A stretch of DNA of 64,000 nucleotides, from the NCBI RefSeq assembly GCF_014648415.1, contig NZ_BMRB01000001.1, positions 1,178,001 to 1,242,000 of the forward strand. Direction: 5' to 3'. This stretch comes from Actinokineospora fastidiosa. Its GTDB lineage: Bacteria; Actinomycetota; Actinomycetes; Mycobacteriales; Pseudonocardiaceae. Each line of letters begins with the position of its first letter. Positions within the stretch are counted from its first letter, which is position 1. Position numbers and translations under genes: made by a program. The notes under the pieces are model-generated. The model searched no databases, was not told the origin of the DNA, and was given only the letters and a program-made list of their open reading frames with translations. Of this stretch, positions 48,766 to 57,401 are shown one piece after another.

Positions 48766-50795
48766 TCACCGACGGTCCGCTGGTCCGGCTGGTCGGGGCC
48801 ACCGCGGCGATCGGCGTCGGCGGCGCGTTCGTCGTCACCACCTCCAGCCTGTTCCTCGCCGAGGCCGTGCTGGCCACGCCGCTGATGATCGGCCTGTTCT
48901 TCGCCGGGCGCGCGGCCGCCGAGATCGGCACGGACCTCTACGTCGGCGGCCTGTCCGACCGCCTGCGCAGCAGGCGCGCGCTCATCGCGGTCTGCGCGCT
49001 GCTGTCCGCCGTGGGCGCGTTCTCCTACATGCTGCTGCGCGACTACACCGTGCTGCTGATCGCGGGCGCGGTCTTCTTCGGCATCGGCGGGGCCACCTTC
49101 GCCCAACTGTTTGCCTACACCCGCGAGTTCGCCGAGCACCGCGGCGTCGGCCCGACGATGTTCACCTCCGCGCTGCGCTCGGTGACGACGCTGGCCTGGA
49201 TCGTCGGGCCGCCGCTGGCGTTCCTCGTCATCGCCGAGTTCGACTTCGCCACGCTGTACGCGGCGGCGGGCGGGCTGTACCTCGTCGGGGCCGCGCTGTC
49301 CCGCTGGGGCATGCCCGACCTGCCCAAGGTCCGCGAGCCTGCCCAGCGCGCCACCTACGCGGGCCTGGGCGCGCGGACGTACCTGCTGCTGGGCGCGCTC
49401 GTGCTCATGCTGACGGTCAACACCGCCTACCAGATCACCATCGCCCTGTTCGTCACCAAGGACCTGGGCATGGGCACCGGGGTGCCCGGCCTGCTCGTCG
49501 GGCTGGCGGCCGTCATCGAGATCCCGGCGACGCTGCTGATCGGCGCGCACGCCGACCGGCTCGGCAAGGCCAGGATCGTCCTGGCCAGCACGGTGACCGC
49601 GGTGGTGTTCTTCGCCGTGCTGCCGCTGGCCACCAGCCTGCCCGCGCTGCTGCTGCTCCAGATCCCCAACGCGCTGTGGACCGCGGGCGTGCTCAGCCTG
49701 CCGGTGGTCATGCTGCAGGACGAGATGCCCGACCGGATCGGCGCGGCCTCGGCGCTGTACGCCTCGGGGTTCAAGGCGGGCGGCCTGCTCGGCGGCAGCG
49801 TGACCGGCGTCGCTGGCCAGTTCCTCGGTTACCCCAATGTGTTCTGGGTGTGCGCGGGGCTGTCCGCGCTCGCCGCCCTGCTGATCGGAGTGCGCGGTAT
49901 GTCAGATGTCCGGCCGGTCGCCGCGACCGTCGTCGTCCCCACCTACAACCGGTCGGGGCTGCTTCGGCACACGCTGGACTCGCTGGCCAGACAACGTCTC
50001 GCCGAACGGTTCGAGGTGATCGTCGTCGACGACGGCTCCACCGACGACACCGCCGACGTGGTGCGCGGCTACCGCGATCGACTCGACCTGACGTACGTGT
50101 TCCAGGAGGACGAGGGGTACCGCGTCGCCAAGGCGCGCAACGCCGGGGTCGAGCGGGCGCGCGGGGAGATCACCGTGTTCGTCGACTCCGGGGTCGTGCT
50201 GCACTCCGGGGCGCTGGCCGCCCATTTGGCCGCCCACGCCGGGGGCGCGGTCGCGGTCAGCGGCTACGTGCTGTGCTTCAACGAGGACAACGAGGACGGC
50301 GCGGAGATCACCGCCGCCATCGACTTCGCCGATCCTGACTCCACAATGGACGAGCTGCGCGCGCAGCGGCGCTGGCTGGACATCCGCGAGGAGTTCTACG
50401 CCAAGTACGGCGACGACTTCGGCGACCTGCCCGCGCCCTGGCTGATGTTCTGGACCTGCAACGCCTCGGCCCCCACCGCGGCGATCCGCGCCGTGGGCGG
50501 GTTCGATGAGGCGTACCGGTCGTGGGGCGTGGAGGACGTCGACCTGTCCTACCGCCTGCACCGGGCGGGCACGCGGTTCGTCCTGGCCCGCGAGGCGTGC
50601 GCCATCCACGTTCCGCACCCCAAGAGCTACGCGGACAACATGGCCAGCGCCGCCGGGAACTACCGCTACTTCGCGGCGAAGTACGACTCGCCAATCACGG
50701 ATCTGGTGGTGGGCAACCACTTCCACGACATCAACGACATCATCCGCGAGCGCGGGCTGGTGGAGGAGGGCACCGATGCCGCGCCCTCCCGCTGA
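48762..50795 (+). CDS. Sugar-efflux MFS transporter fused to a GT2-type glycosyltransferase
   Basis: One open frame of 677 residues. Residues 1-378 are a 12-helix MFS transporter like the Set sugar-efflux family (MLQDEMPDRIGAASALYASGFKAGG is a recognisable block). Residues about 380-677 are a GT-A glycosyltransferase: ATVVVPTYNRS, VIVVDDGSTDDT and FDEAYRSWGVEDVDLSYRLH; the DxD position reads DSG (FVDSGVV), so metal binding may be unusual. An internal ATG at 49899 with GGAG 8 nt upstream could also give a free glycosyltransferase. The end overlaps PIG-L by 20 nt. Confidence 0.82.
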   Translation: MITDGPLVRLVGATAAIGVGGAFVVTTSSLFLAEAVLATPLMIGLFFAGRAAAEIGTDLYVGGLSDRLRSRRALIAVCALLSAVGAFSYMLLRDYTVLLIAGAVFFGIGGATFAQLFAYTREFAEHRGVGPTMFTSALRSVTTLAWIVGPPLAFLVIAEFDFATLYAAAGGLYLVGAALSRWGMPDLPKVREPAQRATYAGLGARTYLLLGALVLMLTVNTAYQITIALFVTKDLGMGTGVPGLLVGLAAVIEIPATLLIGAHADRLGKARIVLASTVTAVVFFAVLPLATSLPALLLLQIPNALWTAGVLSLPVVMLQDEMPDRIGAASALYASGFKAGGLLGGSVTGVAGQFLGYPNVFWVCAGLSALAALLIGVRGMSDVRPVAATVVVPTYNRSGLLRHTLDSLARQRLAERFEVIVVDDGSTDDTADVVRGYRDRLDLTYVFQEDEGYRVAKARNAGVERARGEITVFVDSGVVLHSGALAAHLAAHAGGAVAVSGYVLCFNEDNEDGAEITAAIDFADPDSTMDELRAQRRWLDIREEFYAKYGDDFGDLPAPWLMFWTCNASAPTAAIRAVGGFDEAYRSWGVEDVDLSYRLHRAGTRFVLAREACAIHVPHPKSYADNMASAAGNYRYFAAKYDSPITDLVVGNHFHDINDIIRERGLVEEGTDAAPSR

Positions 50796-51486
50796 CGTGG
50801 TGGTGCTCTCGCCGCACCCCGACGACGACGTCATCGCCTGCGGCGGCACCATCGCCGCGCGCACCGCGGCGGGGGCCGATGTCGTCGTCGTGGTCGTGAC
50901 CGACGGCGCGCAGTCCCACGCGGCCGTGCTCGGCATCCACGACGACCCGACCCCGGCGGAGCTGACCGGGATCCGCCGAGGCGAGGCCCGCGCGGCTGCC
51001 GCCGTGCTCGGCGTGGCCGACGTGCGGTTCCTCGGCCACGGCGACACCCGCCTGTCGGAGACGCTGCCCGCGTTGCGCGCGCAACTGCTCGCCCTCTTCG
51101 CCGAACTGCGGCCAGCCGAGGTGTTCCTGCCGCACGAGGTGCACGAACTGCACGGCGACCACCGCTTGACCGGCGAGATCGCGGTGGGCTGCCTCAAGGA
51201 GCTGGGCCAGACGCCGAAGCTCCGGAAGTACGTCGTGTGGGACGAGCGCACCGAGGCCGAGTTCGCCTTCACCAGCAGGCAGCCGACCGACTGCCCCGCG
51301 CCCGCAGGCGAGCGGCTGATCGAGTTCGACATCACCGAGCACCGAGCGGCCAAGCGGGCGGCGCTGGCCGAGCACCGCACCCAGGTGTCGCTGTTCGCCC
51401 CCGGCCAGACCCGGCCGGTCGTCCCGGCGGCGTTCCAGCGGCGGGTGCTGGAGCGCACCACCGAGGCATTCTGGACGGAGCCATGA
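50776..51486 (+). CDS. PIG-L/LmbE-family deacetylase
   Basis: A 236-residue zinc-dependent deacetylase. HPDDD at residues 14-18 and the later HELHGDH are the metal-binding motifs. Members remove acetyl groups from N-acetylglucosamine moieties, as in mycothiol and aminoglycoside pathways. GGAGGAGGG precedes the ATG inside the end of the previous gene. The stop overlaps the GH3 start by 4 nt (ATGA). It likely acts on the sugar added by the glycosyltransferase. Confidence 0.88.
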   Translation: MPRPPADVVVLSPHPDDDVIACGGTIAARTAAGADVVVVVVTDGAQSHAAVLGIHDDPTPAELTGIRRGEARAAAAVLGVADVRFLGHGDTRLSETLPALRAQLLALFAELRPAEVFLPHEVHELHGDHRLTGEIAVGCLKELGQTPKLRKYVVWDERTEAEFAFTSRQPTDCPAPAGERLIEFDITEHRAAKRAALAEHRTQVSLFAPGQTRPVVPAAFQRRVLERTTEAFWTEP

Positions 51487-53987
51487 CACCCCTCGTGCCC
51501 ACCACCGGACGCGGTCGCCTGACCTACCACCCGACCTGGCCCCGGCTGCGCTCGGCGATCGCGCCGGACCCGGCCGTCGAGGCGCGGGTCGCCCGGCTCG
51601 TCACCCGGATGACCCTGGAGGAGAAGCTCGGGCAGATGATCCAGCCCGAGCTGGCCCAGCTCACCCCGCAGGACGTCACCGACTACAAGATCGGCTCGGC
51701 GCTCAACGGCGCGGGCATCTGGCCCGGCGGCGACCGGCACGCGGGCGTCGCGGCCTGGGTCGAGACGGTGGACACCTTCTGGGCCGCCGCCGAGGAGGCC
51801 TACCGGGACCGGCCCTTCCGCATCCCGTTCATGTGGGCCACCGACGCCGTCCACGGGCACAACAACGTCTACGGCGCCACGGTCTTCCCGCACAACATCG
51901 GCCTCGGCGCGGCGGGCGACCCGGACCTGGTGCGCCGCATCGGCCGGGCCAGCGCCCGGGAGATCCTGGCCACCGGCATGGACTGGACGTTCGCCCCGAC
52001 CGTGACGACCCCGCGCGACCGGCGCTGGGGCCGCTACTACGAGGGCTACTCCGAGGACCCCGAACTCGTGCACGCCTACGCCGCGGCGATGGTCGAGGGC
52101 CTGCAGGGCGGCGCGGAGGCGCTGCGCACCGGGCGCGGCGTGATCGCCACCGTCAAGCACTGGGTCGCCGACGGCGGCACCGCCGACGGGGCCGACCGCG
52201 GCACCGCCCGCTGCCCGGAGGACCACGTCCGCAACATCCACGCGGCGGGCTTCTACTCCGCGATCGAGGCGGGCGCGCAGTGCGTCATGGCGTCGTTCTC
52301 CAGCTGGGAGAACCCCGCCAACTACGACCACTCGCCCGGTCGAGGGGAGCCGTACAACCACAAGGTGCACGGGTCGAGGTACCTGATCACCGACGTGCTC
52401 AAGGACGCGATCGGCTTCGACGGCATCGTGATCAGCGACTGGGACGCGCACTCCGAGGTCGCCAACTGCGCGCCCGGCGACGCAGGCTACGCGATCAACG
52501 CGGGCCTCGACGTGCTCATGATCGCGGGCCGCGCGGCGTGGCAGTCGGTCTACCACACCGCGATCGAGCAGGTCCGGTCCGGGATCATCCCGATGTCGCG
52601 TATCGATGACGCCGTCGCGCGGGTGCTGAGGGTCAAGCTGCGCGCCGGGCTCTGGACCCGGCCGCGGCCCACCGAGCGGCCCGTCGGCACGGTCGGCGGG
52701 CACCACGAGCTGTCCCGCGAGGCCGCGCGGCGCTCGGTGGTGCTGCTCAAGAACACCGCGGGCGTGCTGCCGATCCGCCGCTCCGCGCGGGTGCTGGCCA
52801 CCGGCAGCGGCGTCAACGACATCAGCAAGCAGACCGGCGGCTGGACGCTGACCTGGCAGGGCGACGACATCGTGCCCGCCGACCTGCCCGGCGGCGCGAC
52901 CGTCGCCGAGGCGCTGGCCGAGGCCGCCGCGGACGTCGTCGTCGACCCCGAGCTGATCCGCGTCGACCCGACCGTCTACGACGTCGCCGTCGTCGTGCTC
53001 GGCGAGGACTCCTACGCCGAGATGCGCGGCACGCTCAAACCGTGGCGCAGCCTCGGCTACGCCGACCTCAAGCTCTCCTACGCCCGCGACCTGGAGATCC
53101 TGCGCAAGCTGCGGCACGCGGGCGTGCCGATCGTGACGGTGTTCCTCACCGGGCGGCCGCTGTACGTCACCGAGGAGATCAACCTCTCCGACGCCTTCGC
53201 CGTCGCCTGGCTGCCCGGCCCGCACGGCGGCGGGATCGCCGACGTCCTCTTCGGCGCCCACGACTTCACCGGGCGGCTGCCCAGCTCCTGGCCGCGCGGG
53301 CGGTTCACCTCCGCGGTGAACCGGATCCCGCCGCACATCCCGGATTACGCGGTCCCGCCGGAGGAGACCGAGCCCGAGGGCGACGACGCGCCGCTGTTCG
53401 AGGTCGGCTACGGGCTCACCCTCGCCGACCTCGGCCCCGGCCCGCTGCCGCTGGACCCGCCCCGCGTCGCGCCGCCCGCGGCCGCCGAGGCCGTCCCGCT
53501 GCCGATCCTCACCGGCGGCAGGCCCGCCACCGGGCTGCGCTTCCGCATCGGCGGGCACAACACCTGGTCCCGGGTCGACATCGACTTCGCCGCGCCCACC
53601 GACGAGCTGATCGTGCGCGCCGACCCGCTCGGCGGCGAGCTGCGCCTGCGGTTCAAGGGGTTCCCGGCGTTCGTCTACGCCGAGAACACCTCCGGCCTGC
53701 CGCGCGACCTGCGCGGCTATGCCGCGGCGGGCGGGGCGATCTCGCTGGGCATCCGCGTCGTCGAGCGGCCGGAACGCCCGCTGTACCTGGCCGTCCACGA
53801 CGACTACCCGGCCCAGCCGGGCCTGGACATCACCGACCGGCTCGGCGAGGAGTGGACCACCCTGCGGGTGCCGCTGGCCGAGCTGCGCCGGATAGGGTCG
53901 GACCTCGAGCACGTCGATGTGCCCTTCATGATCTACACTGAGGGTTCGGGTTGCGTCGAACTCCGCAATATCCGCTGGACCCCGTAA
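51483..53987 (+). CDS. GH3 beta-glucosidase (ExoP-like, cytoplasmic)
   Basis: An 834-residue glycoside hydrolase. Domain order: GH3 barrel (about 40-390; catalytic nucleophile Asp in GIVISDWDAHSE near residue 319), second alpha/beta domain, then a C-terminal ExoP-like galactose-binding domain (about 670-834). It should act on beta-glucosides or xylosides. No signal peptide is seen although many relatives are exported, so it probably works inside the cell, together with the GH1 enzyme. It starts at the ATG overlapping the deacetylase stop. Confidence 0.88.
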   Translation: MTPLVPTTGRGRLTYHPTWPRLRSAIAPDPAVEARVARLVTRMTLEEKLGQMIQPELAQLTPQDVTDYKIGSALNGAGIWPGGDRHAGVAAWVETVDTFWAAAEEAYRDRPFRIPFMWATDAVHGHNNVYGATVFPHNIGLGAAGDPDLVRRIGRASAREILATGMDWTFAPTVTTPRDRRWGRYYEGYSEDPELVHAYAAAMVEGLQGGAEALRTGRGVIATVKHWVADGGTADGADRGTARCPEDHVRNIHAAGFYSAIEAGAQCVMASFSSWENPANYDHSPGRGEPYNHKVHGSRYLITDVLKDAIGFDGIVISDWDAHSEVANCAPGDAGYAINAGLDVLMIAGRAAWQSVYHTAIEQVRSGIIPMSRIDDAVARVLRVKLRAGLWTRPRPTERPVGTVGGHHELSREAARRSVVLLKNTAGVLPIRRSARVLATGSGVNDISKQTGGWTLTWQGDDIVPADLPGGATVAEALAEAAADVVVDPELIRVDPTVYDVAVVVLGEDSYAEMRGTLKPWRSLGYADLKLSYARDLEILRKLRHAGVPIVTVFLTGRPLYVTEEINLSDAFAVAWLPGPHGGGIADVLFGAHDFTGRLPSSWPRGRFTSAVNRIPPHIPDYAVPPEETEPEGDDAPLFEVGYGLTLADLGPGPLPLDPPRVAPPAAAEAVPLPILTGGRPATGLRFRIGGHNTWSRVDIDFAAPTDELIVRADPLGGELRLRFKGFPAFVYAENTSGLPRDLRGYAAAGGAISLGIRVVERPERPLYLAVHDDYPAQPGLDITDRLGEEWTTLRVPLAELRRIGSDLEHVDVPFMIYTEGSGCVELRNIRWTP

Positions 53988-54007
53988 ACGCCGATCCGAA
54001 CGACACC

Positions 54008-54868
54008 ATGGACCGCGTGCCAACGATCCGCAGCCGTGAACTCGGCGACGCACTGCGACAAGCCCTCAAAGCCGCGGGCCTCACCGGACAGGAAGCCTCA
54101 CGCAGGCTGGGCTGGTCGCCTTCCAAGGTGTCCCGCCTGCTGCTGGGCGCCCGTGGGGCGTCCGAGCGCGACGTGTCCTCCATCCTGCTGCTCTGCGGCG
54201 TGAACGGGGCCGAGCGCGCGCGGCTGCTGTCGCTGTGCCGCGAGCCCGGCGGCTGGATCCAGCGGCTGGGCAAGCTGCCCACGCAGCTCAAGACGCTCGT
54301 CGACCACGAGAACCAGGCCAGCGCCATCGACGAGTTCGAGCCGACGCTGGTCCCCGGGCTGCTGCAGACGGTGGACTACGCGCAGGCGATCGTGCGGGCC
54401 AACACCAACGTCCCCCCGCACGAGGTGGAGGAGCGCGTGGTGGCCCGCACGGCCCGCCAGCAGCTGTTCCGCCGCGCCCGGCCGCCGCGCTTCGCCTTCT
54501 ACATCCACGAGTTCGCGCTGCGGCTGCCGGTCGGCGGACCGGAGGTCATGGCCGACCAGCTCAACCACCTGGTGCGGATGTCGGCGAGGGACAACATCCT
54601 CGTGCGCGTCGTGCCCGCGTCGGTCGGCGCGCACGCCGCGCTCGCGGGGGCCTTCCGGCTGATGGAGTTCCCGCACTACAAGCCGATCGTGTACCTGGAG
54701 AGCGAGAACTCCAGCCTGTTCCTGGAGCGCCCCGAGGAGATCGCGGCGTACCGGGGCATCCTCTCCGCCCTCGCCGAGACGGCGCTGGGTGCGGGAGAAT
54801 CGCGGCAGGTCGTCGCCGAACTGGCGAGCGAGCTGTACGCGGACGGAGAGGACAATGGTGTCCTATGA
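54008..54868 (+). CDS. XRE-family regulator with DUF5753 domain
   Basis: A 286-residue protein. The helix-turn-helix is in ELGDALRQALKAAGLTGQEASRRLGWSPSKVSRLLLGARGAS; the rest is the DUF5753 domain (EFEPTLVPGLLQTVDYAQAIVRA ... LQFRRARPP-like region, then FRLMEFPHYKPIVYLESENSSLFLE). Such regulators pair with small DUF397 proteins in actinobacteria, as here, and often influence development or antibiotic production. It starts 20 nt after GH3, possibly in the same transcript. ATG 54008 or GTG 54017. Confidence 0.87.
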   Translation: MDRVPTIRSRELGDALRQALKAAGLTGQEASRRLGWSPSKVSRLLLGARGASERDVSSILLLCGVNGAERARLLSLCREPGGWIQRLGKLPTQLKTLVDHENQASAIDEFEPTLVPGLLQTVDYAQAIVRANTNVPPHEVEERVVARTARQQLFRRARPPRFAFYIHEFALRLPVGGPEVMADQLNHLVRMSARDNILVRVVPASVGAHAALAGAFRLMEFPHYKPIVYLESENSSLFLERPEEIAAYRGILSALAETALGAGESRQVVAELASELYADGEDNGVL

Positions 54869-55073
54869 GCGGGCGTCCTATTCCCTGTCGTATGTACTGG
54901 CCCTCCGTTGGCGGCGGAGCAGCGCCAGCGCGGCCAACGGGAACTGCGTCGAGGTAGCCCCGGTTCCCTCCGGCTGGCTCATCCGGGACAGCAAGCACAC
55001 CGGGCCGAGCCTCGCGGTGGGGGCGGCGGCCTGGGCGGCCCTGCTCAGCCGAGCAGGTCGGCCGCCGGGATGA
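54855..55073 (+). CDS. DUF397 protein, partner of the XRE regulator
   Basis: A 72-residue protein with the family signature WRRSSASAANGNCVEVAPVPSGWLIRDSKHTGPSLAVGAAAWAALL. DUF397 proteins accompany DUF5753 regulators and behave like antitoxin or anti-repressor partners in some Streptomyces systems. It begins inside the end of the regulator gene (14-nt overlap, GGAGAGGAC before the ATG). Its last 29 nt overlap the convergent SseB-like gene. Confidence 0.88.
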   Translation: MVSYERASYSLSYVLALRWRRSSASAANGNCVEVAPVPSGWLIRDSKHTGPSLAVGAAAWAALLSRAGRPPG

Positions 55074-55587
55074 TCGCGGTGATCGGCCCGGTCGGGTTCA
55101 CCACCAGCGGATAGCCGTTCAGCTGCGCGGCCAGCGCCGCGCCCTTGACCTCCCGCCAGCCCGGCCACTGCCGGGGCACGCGGCCCACCGAGGTGCACGC
55201 GGGCACCATCACCTGGCCGTCGTGGTTGGGGAACGCGGTGATCCCGGTGTCGCGGGCGTCGCGCGCGTAGACCAGCAGCTTCGCCGTGCGCAGGGCGGGC
55301 AGCAGCGCGCCCTGGTCGAGGTGGCGGGTGCGCACCAGCTGCAGCACCTTCTCCACGTCGTTGGAGGGCAGGGGCATCCGCAGCGCGCGCGGCGACGGGC
55401 GGTACTCGGCGTTGGGGCTGAACGTCTCCCGGATCTCGCCGGACGCGTCGACCGGGTAGGCCCCGACCACGCCCCACGGCGGCACGTCGTCGTCGGCCTC
55501 GAAGACCGGATCGATGACGTACAGCCAGCTTCCGGGGTTGGCGCGGGCGGCGATCCGCATGTCGAGGGTGATCTCCGGCTGGTCCAT
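55045..55587 (-). CDS. SseB-like type VII secretion-associated protein
   Basis: A 180-residue protein. The opening region GSWLYVIDPVFEADDDVPPWGVVGAYPVDASGEI and the later LVNPTG-type strand LVVNPTGPITAIIPAADL resemble the SseB N-terminal fold, found in proteins annotated as type VII secretion system-associated in Pseudonocardiaceae. It diverges from the PE/PPE/EspG-like genes across a 166-nt gap, which supports this link. The exact function is not known. Confidence 0.65.
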   Translation of the reverse strand: MDQPEITLDMRIAARANPGSWLYVIDPVFEADDDVPPWGVVGAYPVDASGEIRETFSPNAEYRPSPRALRMPLPSNDVEKVLQLVRTRHLDQGALLPALRTAKLLVYARDARDTGITAFPNHDGQVMVPACTSVGRVPRQWPGWREVKGAALAAQLNGYPLVVNPTGPITAIIPAADLLG

Positions 55588-55753
55588 GGGCTGCTCCGAA
55601 TGGCGTCGGTGCTGTTCGGCCGATTATCGTATGCGCTCGGTCACGGCGGACCGAGCCCGCCACGGTCTCGTGAACTCCCGGCGGGAACCGTTCCACCCCG
55701 GAGGTCATCGAAGTTAGAGTCGTGGCAATCGCTCAGGACGAGGGAGCCAGCTG

Positions 55754-56125
55754 GTGTTTCTAGCCGATGGCGGAGGGGGCGCGGCGCCGCCCGCCTACTC
55801 CGGGACCCAGACCCTCAGCATCGAACCGTCCGCCATCCCCGGCGCGCTGGCCGCGTTCCGCGACGCCTACGACCGGGTGGCGGCCAAGGTCGCCGCGCTC
55901 GACGGCCTCGCCGTGCCGGAGTGGGCGGGCGACCCGGTGAGCGGCGAGACCGCCGCCCAGTTCGCCCAGCGCACCAACGGCGGCGCGGCCGACTCGGCCA
56001 TCGCCTGCCTGCGCGGCTACGAGCACCAGCTGCTCGCCGCGGTCACCGCGCTGGAAGCCGCCTACGCGGCGTACTCCATGACCGAGGGCACGAACACCGC
56101 TATGTGGGGCAAGCAGCACTCCTGA
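55754..56125 (+). CDS. PE-like type VII secretion substrate
   Basis: A 123-residue mainly helical protein. The core LSIEPSAIPGALAAFRDAYDRVAAKVAAL and YEHQLLAAVTALEAAYAAY form a helix-turn-helix hairpin like the PE domain of actinobacterial ESX systems. It precedes a PPE-like gene by 19 nt, the standard order for a secreted PE/PPE pair. GAGGGAG precedes the GTG. No signal peptide is expected for this route. Confidence 0.65.
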   Translation: MFLADGGGGAAPPAYSGTQTLSIEPSAIPGALAAFRDAYDRVAAKVAALDGLAVPEWAGDPVSGETAAQFAQRTNGGAADSAIACLRGYEHQLLAAVTALEAAYAAYSMTEGTNTAMWGKQHS

Positions 56126-56144
56126 GGCACGAGGTGATCGGAAG

Positions 56145-57401
56145 ATGGGCACGCACCGCTGGCGCGGGTATGACCACGCCGAGCTGCACAGCATGATCAA
56201 CTCGGGTCCCGGCCCCTCGGCGTCGACCCCGCAGACGGAGTACTGGGAGTCGCTGCTGCGCGAGCTCGGCGACATCGACCACGACCTCAACGCCAAGCTG
56301 AGCACCCTCGCCGCGACCTGGCAGGGCGCGGCGGGCGACGGCGCGCAGGGCGCGCTGAACCCGTTGCAGGTGTGGGCATCGGACTCGCAGACCGGCGCGA
56401 GCGGGATGCGCGCGTCCACCGAGTACCAGGCCGAGATGATCGCCCGCGCCCGCGCCGAGATGCCCGAGCCGGTCTCGGTGACCACACCCGCGCCGTCCGG
56501 TTGGGCCAAGCTCGCCGCAGGCGCCGCCCTGTTCACCGGCGACGCCGGCCCGGCGATGGCCGTCGCGCAGCAGGCCGCCGACCACGAGGCCCAGGAGGCC
56601 GCGCGGGACGCGGCGGCGCAGAAGGCCGTCGACACCATGGAGTCCTACGCCGCGAGCAGCGAGTTCAACCGCAACACCCTCGGCGAGTTCGTGCCGCCGC
56701 CGGACGTGGTGGTGTCCACGCCCGCGCCGTCGGGCGGGACGGGGACGTCGGCGGCGTACTTCAGCAGCGCGACCGCAAGCGTGTCCGGCGGCTCCGGCGG
56801 GAGCGCGCCGTCCTACGCCGCGCCGGTCCCGCCCTCGGGCGGCGGTGGCGGGTACACGCCGCCGAGCGGTGGCGGCGGTTCCGCGACGCCGTTCGCGCCC
56901 GGCGGGACAGCGACGCCACCTGCCGCGTACACGCAGCCGTTCGGCACCACGCCGTCCGGCTACACGCTGCCCAGCCAGCTCCAGACGGGCCCGGCCCCGG
57001 CGCAGCCCGCGCTGCCGCCCACCGCGCCCCCGTCGGCGCCGCCGCCCGCCGGTCCGCTCGCGCTGCCGGGCCCGTCCGGGTCGGGGGGCCACCGGCAGGC
57101 GACGCCGTTCGCCCCCGGCGGGACGGACACCGAGAACACGCGCGGCAACCACGCGTTCCGGCACGGCATGGGCGTCGCGGGCGAGGGCCACGTGGGCGCG
57201 CGCGGCGGGGTCGTCGGCGCCGTGCCCACGCCCGGTCCGCGCGGCGGGGCGGGCATGGGCGTCGCGGGCGCGCCGGGAGCGCGGGGCGACGGCGACGACG
57301 ACCGCGAGCACGGCCTCGCCGACTACCTGATCGAGACCGTCGACGTCTTCGGCGACGAGCGCACCGTGTCCCAGCCGGTCATCGGCGACGAGCCGCGATG
57401 A
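56145..57401 (+). CDS. PPE-like protein with a long Gly/Pro-rich C-terminus
   Basis: A 418-residue protein. The first 180 residues are helical and contain the WQG-type turn of PPE/WXG proteins (LAATWQGAAGDGAQGALNPL). The next 230 residues are a low-complexity Gly/Pro/Ala region with repeats such as SATPFAPGGT and GMGVAG; the end is charged (LADYLIETVDVFGDERTV). It should pair with the PE-like protein and be secreted. The stop overlaps the EspG-like gene by 4 nt. Confidence 0.7.
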   Translation: MGTHRWRGYDHAELHSMINSGPGPSASTPQTEYWESLLRELGDIDHDLNAKLSTLAATWQGAAGDGAQGALNPLQVWASDSQTGASGMRASTEYQAEMIARARAEMPEPVSVTTPAPSGWAKLAAGAALFTGDAGPAMAVAQQAADHEAQEAARDAAAQKAVDTMESYAASSEFNRNTLGEFVPPPDVVVSTPAPSGGTGTSAAYFSSATASVSGGSGGSAPSYAAPVPPSGGGGGYTPPSGGGGSATPFAPGGTATPPAAYTQPFGTTPSGYTLPSQLQTGPAPAQPALPPTAPPSAPPPAGPLALPGPSGSGGHRQATPFAPGGTDTENTRGNHAFRHGMGVAGEGHVGARGGVVGAVPTPGPRGGAGMGVAGAPGARGDGDDDREHGLADYLIETVDVFGDERTVSQPVIGDEPR

